Below, one piece after another: positions 1 through 12,150 of a stretch of DNA of 64,000 nucleotides. The translations under genes were made by a program, and so were the position numbers. Numbering within the stretch: the first letter of the stretch is position 1; every line of letters begins with the position of its first letter. Origin of the DNA: Myrica gale (Eukaryota > Streptophyta > Magnoliopsida > Fagales > Myricaceae); the NCBI GenBank assembly GCA_963930655.1, contig OZ005601.1, positions 25,730,921-25,794,920 of the forward strand, read 5' to 3'. The notes under the pieces are model-generated. The model was not told where the DNA came from. It searched no databases and saw only the letters and a list, made by a program, of their open reading frames with translations.

Positions 1-1164
1 AAATTTATAATATTTTGAGTTTTACAAAGCTAAAAGTTTTTCGGGACTCAAAATATATATCAAAATTTGCTTTAAATCATTAAACAAAATATTCAAAATT
101 ACAACCAAACATATGTCTTTTCGGCTACGTGTCATTTCTGCATATAGTAGAGATTACTTCATCTATCAACGTAATAATAATAATTATCAACATGATAATG
201 TATTCGACTGGAAAGGATGTCTACGATAATAATTATAGCAATGGAAAATTATGGTACTTTATAATTTAGAGAGATAAATATGAATATTGGTCTTAGGGGT
301 CTTATTTTCTAATAATTAATACTGACAGTATTGAATATTGTGAAACTTATATGTCTGTGTTTATGAATTAGAACATCTAATAGAGAATTATGATCATTCA
401 TAATTTAGAGGAAGATAAATATGTATATTGGTCCTACAGTAGGCTTCTACTATCTAATAATTAATACCGACGGTATTAAATACTGTATGACTTATATGTA
501 TATATGTCTCTGAATTGATCCATCCAATTGGAGTAAAAAATTAGAGTCATTCTTGTTGGTTGATTTTTTGGTTTTTTAGATTTCTTTGCAGGTGGCTTCG
601 CAGCGATGCTTTGATTTTCCCTTAGATTCATTGGGCACACACCTCATGCTTGATCTCAGCAGGACTAAATCTATGCAGCCCCATATTTTCAGTGCCAGAA
701 CAACGACATGTGAGGATTCACACGCCCCATGTGGTGCACATGGATCTCATGGGCGTAGCACTCTGGTCGCACGTACGACCTCCTCCGCCTCCAGTCACTT
801 GCTTATCTTCTCAATATTGGCTTCTATGGCTTATGTCCTCACTTTTACACCATGGATATGCTTCGACCACCACCACGTGCCGCCTCCGCCGCCAACCACT
901 CCAGTCACTATCTAGCCAAAGTTTTCATGGACTTTTTTTTTGTAGTCTATATTAAGCTTTTGCCCGTTTGAACTTGCCTTTTTGTTTAAGACATGCTTAT
1001 ATTTCTGTTTGTATTTCTCAATTTCAACGGCAGTTGTCAATGTCTTGTGCGGTAGTTATTTTCTTTCAATGAGCTTTCCGATTCATTTTCTGTGAATTTT
1101 CGGTGTTTTCAAGGACCCTCGTATCTTCTTGATTTGGGCTTCGTGGTCGCTACGACTGATGACT
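1..1164. other. AT-rich intergenic DNA with a diverged tandem duplication
   Basis: No gene is supported here. Two diverged copies of about 130 bases lie in tandem (roughly 255-385 and 395-520). Both contain a 'gataaatatg..atattggtc' block followed by 'ctaataattaatac' and a 'cttatatgt' block. Short open frames at 586-955 lack splice context, recognisable motifs or a sensible codon pattern, and I treat them as chance. Confidence 0.5.
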
Positions 1165-1368
1165 TGCATGTTTGAGCCCCAATTAATTGGACTCAAAATT
1201 TTAGGTTTACTACTAAAAAATTCACCACATAGTTTTTTATTATTATAGTATTTATTAAAAATCTTCTATCTCTTCACTTTTTCACCAACTCCCATAACAT
1301 TTCTTTACTTTATAATATTTTTCAAATCTCAATACCCAAAATTTTCACTCTCAAACATACCCTAAATT
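1165..1368. mobile_element. MITE-like element
   Basis: A roughly 200-base AT-rich segment whose two ends are imperfect inverted repeats. The left end reads 'atgtttgagcccc' with 'ctcaaaatttt'. The right end reads 'aaaattttcactctcaaacat' in the opposite sense. Internal sequence is noncoding. Related ends occur at 11089-12150, 43891-44089 and 60990-61172. No clear target-site duplication was seen, so the borders are approximate. Confidence 0.45.
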
Positions 1369-1499
1369 GTCTACTCCATTATAGGCTTTGACATCCTAAA
1401 CTCGTCGTTTATCCCACCAAAAAAGAGCGAGTCGTTGTAATTATTATCCTAGATGTGCTCGCACTGAATACTTCCCGTCCAGGGGAAATTTTTTTAGAC

Positions 1500-3033
1500 A
1501 ATTCCCCTCTTCGCGCCAAACGACGGCCCGCACTCTAAATCCGGTTCGAACCCTACTTCACCCTTATCTGTCTCCGTCTCTCTGTGGAGCTTCCCTTTCA
1601 TAATCCAGCCCCAGCTCGTCTCTGTCTTTCCCGGTGAAACGGAGTGTTTAATCTGAGGTAAGTCTGTGTGCTTTTGATTTTTTGATAAATTTGACTAGTT
1701 TTCAGTACGACAGAAGATCTTCATTGTAGGGGTTCAGAATTTCGGCTAAGGGTTGGATCTGCGTATCAACCACACTGTTTTTATTTTTTTTGTTGCACGA
1801 GTTATTGATATTAGGTTTATAGAATGCTCTAGATGTATTTGGACCTTCAGGGTTTCTATGGACGAAGATTTCTAGAAATTTTGAATTAAGACTGCGTTTG
1901 GTTGGATGGACTGTGGAATGGAGGTCTCAATTCCAGTTCCACATTACTTTGCTGCACACGTTGCATTTAGGAGTTAAAGTTTACTCATCAAGTCTCAAAT
2001 TGGTCAAAATTTTTCCACAGTAAAAGCAGTTTGCTAGAATTTCAACTCGTATAAGCTTTTATGCAAGCAACACTCCCTTAAGTTTTTTTTTGGGTTAAGT
2101 AATCCCTCAAGGATTGTTGTGCTAAAGAGCTTCTTATGATGTCAAATGCAAATGGATATTGTGCAGAACTTGCTCACCTAAAGCTGAAATTGGATATTTA
2201 CAATTCGGAATCTCTTAAATAAAGACACCCGTTGATTGTTAGATCAGATTTCCACCCCATTGAAAACTAGCATGGTGCAGAATGCATGAATCAAGTTAAG
2301 GACTTATATTATTTCATTATTGCCTATGTTTGGAGTTCTACATCCATTTATTGTCCTTGCTACATGGAGGGGGAGATCTTTAATTATACAGTTTCTTGGT
2401 TCTGTTCCCTTTCTTTTTACCCTCAAGTTCTTCAATCTGGTCATAAATAAAGACCAGTTACATTAGGTAAAGTTCGTCAAAATTAAAATGAACTGAAGAT
2501 TCACTGAAGCATGTGTAAGGCCCCAATCCCACATGGAGTCGTAAGGAGTAATCAATATCCAAGTTTCACTTTGAATCCTTTTTAGGTGTGATTGGGGCTT
2601 TCAAGTGCACTTTAAAATCAACATTGACTTGTCCTTTTGGAGTTGAAGAACATATATTGGATTGCTAGTATTTCCTTGGAGTGTTACAACATGGGACCAG
2701 ATGTACATATGGAGACCATGACTGCGAAATTTGTGATTCTAATTGTGTTTGTAGTGAACTCTGCCTACAAAAAGCTAGATATCATTCAATAATGTCTTGC
2801 CTTCGTTAATACAGAAAGTTATTTTATGTTCTGTCTGAGCTAGCATTTTTCTTTTTAGTCAGCCGATTACAATCATTTGGCGCATTGTACTATTCCAGTC
2901 ATATTGATACTTTGTGATGTTACATTTTGCCTCTTTATGAGTGAAGTTGCTGATTGCTTCAGTGCAGCCATTTTAGATTGATAAATGAATGTCCCTGAAA
3001 TGGTGCAGATTGTCCAAGTTTCATCTTCATCAA
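1500..3033 (+). promoter_or_regulatory. 5' leader of the 3034-7712 gene, with a leader intron
   Basis: A pyrimidine-rich leader (about 1530-1657) ends in a good donor, 'gag|gtaagt', at 1658. The next usable acceptor before the coding region is 'ggtgcag' at 3002-3008, leaving 25 bases of leader before the ATG at 3034. The 1.35-kb leader intron is inferred from splice signals only. Within it, 2516-2614 has short inverted ends ('ggccccaatccc' against 'gtgattggggc') that may be a tiny MITE. Confidence 0.45.
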
Positions 3034-6000
3034 ATGGAGCTAAGGAATTGCAACCATGTGCACCTTATCCAGGCTGTTAAAGGAGGTTTGGTGACAAAAA
3101 TCCCCAATGTTACTCGTGGAAGGCCTGCACTCACCTTCAAGAACATAAAAGACGTATATGAAGCTGCAGATGCCAAAAATCACAGTCTTTTTCCACCAGT
3201 ATGTCCAACTGAAAGTTTGTCATTTGACAGTGATAGTTTTGTGGTCAAAAGGGCATGTCTAGATATGGCGGACAGAAGAGCAATCAAAAGAGAGCCTAAA
3301 ACTTTCCACACATGTTGCAATGGTGGAGACAAAAGAATCAACTGTGACTTGGATGATTTAGGACTCAGCAGTATGACCCTAAGGCAACTCAAGGAGAGAT
3401 GCAAAGCAAAGAAAAGGAAACGTCCAAGATGCATTGGATCGAGTACAGAAACTGCCGAAACTTCGTACTGTGTAAAACAAGAGGAAGAAGATCTTGATCT
3501 TAAGAAGCCTCTCAGTAGTTGGAGATCTAAAAAATCCAAGAATATGAAGGCAAAGCAAAAGTGCATGAAAGACCATGTGTCAACTTTATCCCAAGGTGCC
3601 AAGTCTCTTGTTAAAGCTGAACAGGTCTCAGATGATGAAGTTTTGCCGGAATCTAGCAGTGATTTTCCTGCTATCAATGTCAAAGTTGAGGTTCCCGAAC
3701 CTGATAGCTTAGATCACCAAAATCTCAGGTGTGTTGATGGTGAGCCTGCCTTGCTCTTTGAAGAGCCAGAGGGTTCTTGTCAAATGTTTTTTGGTGAACT
3801 ACATGAGACAGCTAATAAATGTGGTTCACAGACCCAGGACTCGCTTTCACCTAAAAAAGAACTAAAATGTTGTGTTACTAACATTTGTCATGAGCATATG
3901 GAAACTACAGATCAAAATTCCTTCCAGATTGTACGGGCCTCAGTTGGGGATTCTATGAAGGTGAATAATCCAGAAACAATCAGTCCTCAGTGCTCAAATT
4001 TGCCAGTGCCAGAACCTGAGATCGTAGGATCTGCCCATGAAGTTCCCAGTCACATCTCCCCGGAGACCACTTCTTCAATGGGGAATCATAGTTGTCATAT
4101 TCTTGGTATCTCTCCAAGTAGTGCCCCTATGAATAGCAGGTTATTGCAGACTAACAATGATATTAAGGTTCCAACGGATGAAGTGATGCTGCAGTCGAGC
4201 GGGGATATGCGGCCGTCTATCAACATTGGAGTTGACGTTTCTGAGCCTGATTCCTCAGGTCACCAAAATTTTATGTCTATAGATGGCGATCCTTACTTGC
4301 TTTGTGATGAGCCAGAGGGTTCTTATGACAGTGTATCTAATACCCCGTACGAAACAACTCGTGAATGTGTTTCGGAGAAGTGGGTGTCCATTTCATTGAC
4401 AGAAGAACTGCCATATTCTGTTACTAACGAAGCTCGTTATGAGTATTTAGAACTCACTGGTCCCAAGTCTGTCCAGATTGCAAGGGCCTCAGGTCAGGCT
4501 TCTATGGAGGAAGATAATAGAGAAACAACCATTCACGAGTGCTCAGATTTGGCTGATTATAGTTCTCATAGGTCTTGTATCTCTCAAAATAGATCTCCTA
4601 TGAACCAAGTGTCATCGCAGATTAAAAATGATATTAATGGTCAAGTGAATTGTATGACCATTCATAAGAACACTCGGGCCGTGGAATTAGGTTACAGAGG
4701 TGATGGATATGCACCCAAGGAAAGCATTGCATCTAAGTTACCTTCTAATTTCAAAGACAGTGTGATAGCCAGCTCTACTGATGACGATAGCTTGACCCCT
4801 GATTGGGATTCTGTTGAGGATGATTCGCCTACAGATGAAGTGAAGCAACACCGAAAGTCTGCCTGTGCTAATGCAGACATAAACCTCTCAGCAGGAGTGG
4901 ATCCCTTTAATGCTGCTGATGCAATTAGGACATCAGTTGGTTTTGGATATCTTCATCATTCAAACTCTCAGCATCCTCCTGAGAGGCTCTTTCCAACCAG
5001 AAAGGTATGTGAATATCATACTCTTTAGCTTGATTTTTATGTTTTGATATTGTTTCTCATCAGGTGCTTTCATCTTCAGGCCATTTCTCCGACTTCTCAG
5101 GAAAGACTTCTTAAGGCTATGGATTCTATGCAGTCAACTGGCAATGAATATTACAGTAAGTGTCAAAGTATTATTTTTGGATCTATGGAGCCATCATGTT
5201 TACACCTACTTACATGTCCTTCCTTAGAAGTGGTTGTGAATGACAAAAGATGCTGTGTTTGCCTGGGTGTTTCAGATATTATAATATAGTCTTATCAAAT
5301 GATTGAAGATGAAAATTTGACAAATCCTATGAATATATAGGATTGTAGAGATTTCTAAATTAATATCATATAAACTTGATCCAAAGAAAGATGGAGGAAA
5401 AAACTGTACAGAGAGACTAACATGGAGTTCATTGTACTGTTGTAGATGAAATCCAGTTCAGTAAGGATTCTTGAGTCTCATTTGAGGTTCCGTGGTTCAG
5501 AGTTGTAGCAACTTTTAATTTGGGGAATAGCATAACAATCCCATTGTTGCTAAAGAGCAGCAGAAAGTTTCCTTGAAACCCTATTGCATAGAAATTTTTC
5601 ATATGTTCTACTTCAATTTAGAAAGGTTCTTTTAGTATCACATAGAACTCAATATGTCCTATCTTTTCTTTTTCAACTGTTTCAAAGGAAGATAATTACT
5701 GGATCCCAAGAAATAACTTTGGTTCTATTGTTTAAACTTCATTTTGGTCATATGGTGTAAATTCCGTTTTGTTTACTCAAGAATTTAATAATATGGTTTT
5801 CCATTTTATGTGTGGTGATGAAAAAAGCATTTTGATATTCTCTGTGTACATTCACTTCTAAATTAACTTTCTTCTGTTCCATCATACAAGAATGTAGGGG
5901 GGAATCCTACTTTGGAAAGATTAAGTTTGATAGAGTTGAAGGGCATGATCTGGGTGGAGCTCAATTCAGTGTTAGCCCTCCACAAATTACTAGGAAAAAA

Positions 6001-7712
6001 AGGAATGTTAAGAGAGGCTTACCTCCGAAAGGTGTTCACAAGGTTCCTTATCTTTCTTGTGCTGTACCACCCCGTTTTAGCACTGGGTGTACCTCCATTG
6101 AAAGATGTACGCAGAGTGCCATTGAATTTTCACAGCAGCAGATGAAGGACTTTGAATTTCTTGCCGCAAAACTTACAAAAGAGTTGCGATCCATGAAGGA
6201 CATTGTGGAAGAGAGGTTGCTCCCTGAAGACTGTCCAGCTTCATCCTTGAAATATGACGTGGATAGGGTGAGTTACTATACTCATGAAACTAGCTGTTTA
6301 CCTTTTTTCTAGCAGGTGGAAGAGGCATGACACATTGACCTGGATCTTGAAGCCGGACAAAATTATTTCTGTGGCCCTTTTTCAAATTTTTTTAAGATGC
6401 GTACAGGTTTTAGTAAATACAAATCAGTGCAATGTCGTAGAATTTTGGCTGCTTTACTGTTAGAAGTGACAATGGAATCCCCTATGCTATGGATAGTTGA
6501 CATTTTTTTATGGTAACATAAAACCATGCTTCCTTGTATCTCACTTAAGCCGATTGACACCTACTTTGGTGTTGTGCAATGGTCTGTATAGGTGTGATCT
6601 TCTTGGATTGTCTTAATTTTGTCTTGCTACATTGATCAAGCTCGACTTATCAATTTTTCCTATGATCATCTTACTGTTGTGTCTGGACCCGGGAGGTTTA
6701 CAGTCCATAGTAGTTTACTGGTCTATTGGGAGACTTTTTATTTGCGTCCTTAGCACTCTTCTGTGGTCTATCCATGACTGGGTCACTGTGAATCTAACCT
6801 TCATGTGTGTAGTGGTTGATTTAGTGACGCTGGGAAAGGTCAAATCTGTATTAGTTCCTTACAAGTTAAACTAGATCCATTATTGATGAATCAGATCCAA
6901 CTTTGACAAATCTGCTGGCGACTTAACATTGCGTTTTACCTCTCTTAGTTTTAATGATTGCATAATGCATTTGGCTCGTTTGCTAATATCCTTACACGTC
7001 TTGATTAGCATGTCGGGTTGCATAGAGTATATAATCGTTGTATTGCTTACCGATCTCAAAATTTACAGCCTAAGTTTCAACGTCGTTTTAGGTAAAACTA
7101 TTGTTTTCTTGTACGGTTTGTCCTTGAGCATATACAGATTTGTAGACAATTTTAAGAATGATAAAATGCATGCATGCACATAGATATCACTCTCCTTAAA
7201 TGTTCCTTATGTCTGCAGGCAAGAATGGCCACTAAGAACGCAGCAAGAGTTGAAGAAAGCACAAGGAGATGGATTTCCATGATGGCAAGGGATTGCAACC
7301 GCTTTTGTAAAATCATGGTGTGTTCCTCTTGTGCTTTTAAGGAATGAGTGAAAACGTCTTGTTTGGTCTTGATTTTGCTAACAAAAATGATTTATTAATT
7401 TATGGCTTTGTGGCAATTGTTAGATTTATTTCCTGTGATTGATTGCAGGCATTGACTGAGAAAGGTTCCGGTTCTTCAGGAATTGTAGTCCAGAAGAAAT
7501 CTACTTTTGCTAGTGAAGTTTCAGTCGATCCATCACAGAGATTGGCTGAGACAGGTGCTGCTTCTTCAGCAAATGTACTCTCCAAGGAGAGGAAGAAAAT
7601 TACTTTTGCTGATGAAGCCGGTGGGAAGCTGTGCCACGTCAGGGTTTTTGAGGAGGACGTGGCATCTTTGTCGGAATCAAATACTGAAAAGTCCGAACCG
7701 CTGGTTAATTAA
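3034..7712 (+). CDS. Uncharacterised plant protein, 928 aa, five coding exons
   Basis: I do not recognise a named family. Coding exons are 3034-5004, 5080-5155, 5891-6267, 7219-7317 and 7449-7712; all joins keep frame with GT-AG borders. I chose the ATG at 3034 because the ATG at 2989 lies upstream of a likely leader-intron acceptor and is in frame only by read-through. The N-terminus (residues 1-60) is basic and compact with a 'RGRPALTFKNIKDVYE' stretch. Then comes a Lys/Arg-rich segment (KKRKRPR near residue 133, a likely nuclear signal), a long acidic Ser-rich low-complexity region, and a C-terminal part predicted helical (exons 3-4). The last residues carry a repeated 'TFA.E' pattern (STFASE, ITFADEAGGKL). 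Exon 1 contains two related blocks of about 180 residues. A nuclear role is only an inference from the basic motifs. Confidence 0.8.
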
Positions 7713-8320
7713 CTTTGAGATACCTTGTTTTTGTATAATTGCATTTTTTGGCATCTCATCAAGTAATCCTCAGAAGTAGAGAGAAAGCCTGTCCTGGGGA
7801 TTACCGTATATATACTGTTGTACACTATTGACCTTCTATTGACATACTCTTTTAGTCCTTTTACACATTTGCATTGATTATATTGTACGGAAAAGAACTA
7901 GTGATTTGTGGCAGATGAATTTATCTGCCAGATCTGAAGACCTAATACCTCATTCCCTTCTTTCTATCGAAATATATACAAATGCTGCCTGCTTAACACT
8001 ATGATCTCTCTATTATTTGTCTCCGCTGTATATGTGCATTGACTTTAAACGGGTCAAAATTATTTTTGAAGCTATTTAGATTATTATAAAGTTCAGTTCA
8101 ACTTAGTAGAGTCTCGATGTAAGACTTGATCTTTATAGAATTTACCTCTCATTCTTTTTCTTCTTTTATTCCACTTATAAATAGAGAAATAACAATACGT
8201 TAATTTATAAGTAAAGCCAATAAAAAAACCACAAAATACGGATAAAGATATTTGAGGTACCACACGGAATTCTTTCCATACCCAAAAGCCCAGCTACGTA
8301 TGTTGCAAAAAAAAATTACA
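7713..8320. other. 3' flank and intergenic spacer
   Basis: This holds the 3' untranslated region of the gene ending at 7712, then AT-rich spacer up to the OVATE tandem unit. I see no gene, RNA or mobile-element ends in it. Confidence 0.5.
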
Positions 8321-8488
8321 AACTTAACACGTATGAATCATATATTCGCAAGCATCAAGCAAAAAAAAAAAAAAAAGAAAAGAATTATGTTCTCAAGCTA
8401 TATATATATATACACACACAAGGTATACCAAACGAAAGTAAAATCGGATTTCTTCTTTGAACTAGATTCAAAGTCTCAGGAGAGCTTG

Positions 8489-9208
8489 CTAACCCTCGGC
8501 TGTATCACGAAACAAGACCTCCCAAATGTCCGAGAACGCCTCCACTATAACCCCGTGATAAACCCTCGCGTTCAAAGACAAAAAGCACTGCAAGAGCTTC
8601 TCCAAGTCCTTGGTCTCAAAAATCTGCTTCTCCAGTATCATATCCAGCATCGACCTCTTGAAGTCATGGTACGGGTCCTCCGTCGTCTTCACCACCGCGA
8701 AGCTCTCCGTCACCTGTCCATGCACCGTACACGGTATCATGAACACTCTCGCCTCATGCGTTGATTTGCTTCTCAGAGCAAGACCACGACTACGAGCCTT
8801 CTTTGCGGTTTGTATCTCGTTCTTTATGGAGGAAGACATCAGGGTTTCGCTCTCCCTGTTTGCCTCGCCTTCGCTGCAAAACCATCCACCGACCCAAATA
8901 CTTGTACCGATCTGCTCCTTTTTCTTCCTTCGAGATTCTTTCTTCCTGGTGTGATCCGGTGAGGAGCCGGTGCTGCAGCCAATAGATATGATCTTTGATG
9001 ACTCTCTGCGTTTATGATGAGTGTGTTCAGGTGTTGACGGTGGGGCAGGGAGGTTGGGGTAGACGGTGTCCAGTGCTTTGGGGTTAACAGGACACAACGG
9101 ATAACTTGCCGGCGATGGAATTTTCGGGAAAGTAGATGGATCTTTGGAACGGCAGAATTGGAACGAAGTCATGGCACGAGCAAATCTAAGTTTGAGATGT
9201 TTGGCCAT
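8489..9208 (-). CDS. OVATE family protein, copy 1 (239 aa)
   Basis: OVATE family proteins are plant-only transcriptional repressors that bind TALE homeodomain proteins and microtubule-associated TRM proteins and affect organ shape. The C-terminal OVATE domain (residues about 169-233) is clear: 'SFAVVKTTEDPYHDFKRSM', then 'ETKDLEKLLQCFLSLN' and 'VIVEAFSDIWEVLF'. The N-terminus has 'SFQFCRSKDPS', as in the OFP6/7/8 type. I start at the Met of MAKHLKLRF (9208). The open frame continues upstream to 9301, but the added residues do not look like this family. It is a single exon, usual for OFPs. Its upstream region is cut short by the neighbouring copy, so it has at most about 190 bases of its own promoter. 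It differs from copy 2 at about six residues. Confidence 0.85.
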   Translation of the reverse strand: MAKHLKLRFARAMTSFQFCRSKDPSTFPKIPSPASYPLCPVNPKALDTVYPNLPAPPSTPEHTHHKRRESSKIISIGCSTGSSPDHTRKKESRRKKKEQIGTSIWVGGWFCSEGEANRESETLMSSSIKNEIQTAKKARSRGLALRSKSTHEARVFMIPCTVHGQVTESFAVVKTTEDPYHDFKRSMLDMILEKQIFETKDLEKLLQCFLSLNARVYHGVIVEAFSDIWEVLFRDTAEG

Positions 9209-9327
9209 GTCTGAAACGACTTCACTTTCAGGAGTGTCTGAGATTTGAAGGTTCAATATATAGAGAGAGAACAAGCCGGCCATGAAAGTAGCATAATGCA
9301 AGTCTCATGAATATCTTATCGTGTGTG

Positions 9328-9373
<46 letters not shown>

Positions 9374-9575
9374 ACTTAACAAAAAAATTATTCGTAAACT
9401 TAACACGTATGAATCATATATTCGCAAGCATCAAGCAAAAAAAAAATTATGTTCTCAAGCTAATAGCTGAAACCCAAGGACATTAATAATATATATATAT
9501 ACACACAAGGTATACCAAACGAAAGTAAAATCGGATTTCTTCTTTGAACTAGCTTCAAAGTCTCAAGAGAGCTTG

Positions 9576-10295
9576 CTAACCCCCGGCTGTATCACGAAAC
9601 AAGACCTCCCAAATGTCCGAGAACGCCTCCACTATAACCCCGTGATAAACCCTCGCGTTCAAAGACAAAAAGCACTGCAAGAGCTTCTCCAAGTCCTTGG
9701 TCTCAAAAATCTGCTTCTCCAGTATCATATCCAGCATCGACCTCTTGAAGTCATGGTACGGGTCCTCCGTCGTCTTCACCACCGCGAAGCTCTCCGTCAC
9801 CTGTCCATGCACCGTACACGGTATCATGAACACTCTCGCCTCATGCGTTGATTTGCTTCTCAGAGCAAGACCACGACTACGAGCCTTCTTTGCGGTTTGT
9901 ATCTCGTTCTTTATGGAGGAAGACATCAGGGTTTCGCTCTCCCTGTTTGCCTCGCCTTCGCTGCAAAACCATCCACCGACCCAAATACTTGTACCGATCT
10001 GCTCCTTTTTCTTCCTTCGAGATTCTTTCTTCCTGGTGTGATCCGGTGAGGAGCCGGTGCTGCAGCCAATAGATATGATCTTTGATGACTCTCTGCGTTT
10101 ATGATGAGTGTGTTCAGGTGTTGACGGTGGGGCAGGGAGGTTGGGGTAGACGGTGTCCAGTGCTTTGGGGTTAACAGGACACAACAGATAACTTGCCAGC
10201 GATGGAATTTTCAGGAAAGTAGATGGATCTTTGGAACGGCAGAATTGGAACGAAGTCATGGCACGAGTAAATCTAAGCTTGAGATGTTCGGCCAT
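9576..10295 (-). CDS. OVATE family protein, copy 2 (239 aa)
   Basis: This is a near-identical tandem copy of the gene at 8489-9208, in one exon and with an intact frame. The OVATE domain at residues 169-233 is identical to copy 1. Differences are K3E, A10T, three Pro-to-Leu changes at about residues 29, 34 and 38, and the last residue but one (E to G). This copy lies outermost and keeps the longer upstream region (10296 onward), so it is more likely the parent gene with the full promoter. The start at MAEHLKLRF is chosen by analogy with family members. Confidence 0.85.
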   Translation of the reverse strand: MAEHLKLRFTRAMTSFQFCRSKDPSTFLKIPSLASYLLCPVNPKALDTVYPNLPAPPSTPEHTHHKRRESSKIISIGCSTGSSPDHTRKKESRRKKKEQIGTSIWVGGWFCSEGEANRESETLMSSSIKNEIQTAKKARSRGLALRSKSTHEARVFMIPCTVHGQVTESFAVVKTTEDPYHDFKRSMLDMILEKQIFETKDLEKLLQCFLSLNARVYHGVIVEAFSDIWEVLFRDTAGG

Positions 10296-10435
10296 GTCTG
10301 AAACGACTTCACTTTCAGGAGTGTCTGAGATTTGAAGGTTGAATATATAGAGAGAGAACAGGCCGGCCATGAAAGTAGCATAATGCAAGTCTCATGAATA
10401 TCTTATCGTGTGTGTATGTATACATACATGTATAT

Positions 10436-11088
10436 ATATATATATTATAATATGCATGTATTGTCTCTCGTATGTATACACACTATCTCATCAATATTAT
10501 AGACAATTGAAGAATTGACATTATTGTTTAAAAAAAATCAAAGAATTCTTCTCAATATAATTATGAAGGTCATCGATTCAGTGTAGGTGAAAAAGAGGAA
10601 ATGAAGCCATTCATAATCTTTCCAACAAATAAATTATAAAAATCAAAATAACCAGTGCTATCGATGATACTAGCAGTCGATATGCATAACACAGCCGCAA
10701 AAGCTTCTGGTAATTCCCAAAAGTTAAGCTAGATTTGGTCCATCTTGCTCTTTCATGCTTTCATGGGTCATGCGTGCAGTCCTTGAATCAGTATGACTTG
10801 GGCCACAGCCCAAATGCTTTTATAATCTGACGGTTGAAGTCAAAAGAAAAATAAAACACGTGTCACAAAAATGTAGGAAGGCGTGCAAAGATAGACACTG
10901 GTAGGTGCAATCTAAACGTAGTTTGGGATGTAAATTTTAGAACAAATCTGTCGGCTTTTCTTGTACTAAACTTTTTCAAAGTTTGTAAGTAAGTCTACTC
11001 CGTGTGGGCAATGCAAAATGAGTCAATGCAACCGTTTTCACAACACAGCTACCAACTATACTACTTGCCGATCAAACATGTTGATTCA
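10436..11088. promoter_or_regulatory. Upstream region of OVATE copy 2
   Basis: AT-rich DNA upstream of the outer OVATE gene. 'acacgtgt' at about 10857-10864 is a G-box-type core (CACGTG). I see no open frame worth calling. The promoter function is inferred from position. Confidence 0.35.
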
Positions 11089-12150
11089 GTGATGTTTGGC
11101 AAGCTAACAATTTCAAGAATTTGAGTTTGTGGACAAAATTATTGAGTTTGAATTTTTATGAAATTTGTAAAAAGTTGAATATTTGATTGTAGAATGATTT
11201 TTATTAAGATTTGTTAAAAAGTAAGGAAAAAGAAGATTTGATGAATTTTTTTAATGAAAAATAAATGGAGTTTGTAAAAGGTAAGGAAATAATATTAGAT
11301 GTAATTTTTTTTTATGAAAAAATATTGAAGTTAGTGTGAAAATTTATTGAAATTTGTGTGAAAATATTAAGATTTTGATGTTTGGTCGTAAAAATTTTGA
11401 GTTTTTGAAAAAATTTCTTAAAAATTTGAAAATATTCTATAACCAGGGTGGGTACCGGAACATATTCCGATTTGGATTCCAGTACGCATTGAAATCCAAT
11501 ATTTGGTTTCGAAAATATCATAAGTAATGAACCTAAATTTCGATTTCAATATGTGGGGTTTTTGGCTAGATTTTTTTGGGCCAAAATTTTGGACACATTT
11601 TTCTATTATATATCATAAACTAACAATAAATAAAATGTAAAATAAACATTAATTCAAAATTTAAAATAAAATTACAATATTTTAAAATTATGGGTATAAA
11701 AAATGTTTTCAGCCCTATTTTTTTTTCTTTTTTAAAAAGAACCGAAATTTCCGGTTTTAATGCCGATTTCAAAAAATGCATTATGATTCCGATTCTAATA
11801 TGTGCCGGAACCAGTACAGAAATTTCCGAATCAGAATCCAGAATTTCGTTTTTGATGAGTTTTTTTGCCACACTTATGGATCATTTCCAAAATAACCTAA
11901 AGTTGTCAAGTAAAATTTTAAGAATTTTGAATTTCGAGGACAAAATGTTTGAGTTTGACTTTTTATGAGGTTTGTAAAAAGTTAGTAAAAAAGTTGAAGA
12001 ATATTTGATCCTAGAAAGCTTTTTATTGGAGTTTGTTAAAAAGTAAGGAGAAACATATTTGATGTAATTTTTTTTAATGAAAAAACTATTGAAATTTGTG
12101 TAAAAATTTTAAATTTTTTTCTTTAAAAATATTCTATACTCAAACATCAC
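11089..12150. mobile_element. MITE-like element with a nested second element
   Basis: The ends are inverted: 'gtgatgtttg' at 11089 and 'caaacatcac' ending at 12150. Flanking arms (11100-11420 and 11890-12140) are diverged copies of the same AT-rich sequence ('tttttatgaaatttgtaaaaagttg' type), in direct orientation. Between them (about 11440-11870) sits a second unit with its own inverted ends: 'ccggaacatattccgat' on the left and 'ggttccggcacatattag' read on the opposite strand at the right. Open frames inside are chance. Confidence 0.5.

Larger units (their letters stand above)
8321..10435. repeat. Tandem duplication carrying two OVATE genes
   Basis: Two direct copies, about 8321-9345 and 9397-10435, are offset by 1,087 bases over the coding part. 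Shared borders begin at 'aacttaacacgtatgaatc' and run through 'tcttatcgtgtgtgtatg'. From the OVATE-domain 3' end to the middle of the gene (8500-9055 against 9587-10142) I see no differences. About ten substitutions cluster in the last 200 bases, which are the N-terminal coding and promoter side. A TA dinucleotide tract separates the copies. Confidence 0.9.

Noticed and set aside
586..955. Overlapping small frames near the left edge
   Set aside because: Low-complexity His/Pro-rich translations, no conserved motif and no splice logic.
3180..3683. 167-residue minus-strand frame
   Set aside because: It lies wholly inside exon 1 of the 928-residue plus-strand gene, whose frame is far longer and splices consistently.
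5912..6145. Plus-strand frame within exon 3 of the unknown gene (77 residues)
   Set aside because: Using the acceptor at 5890 instead of the later 'tag' at 5895-5897 gives the correct frame through the whole exon; this frame is a shadow.
8610..8985. Plus-strand frames repeated at 9697-10072
   Set aside because: They are antisense to the OVATE genes and repeat only because the genes are duplicated.
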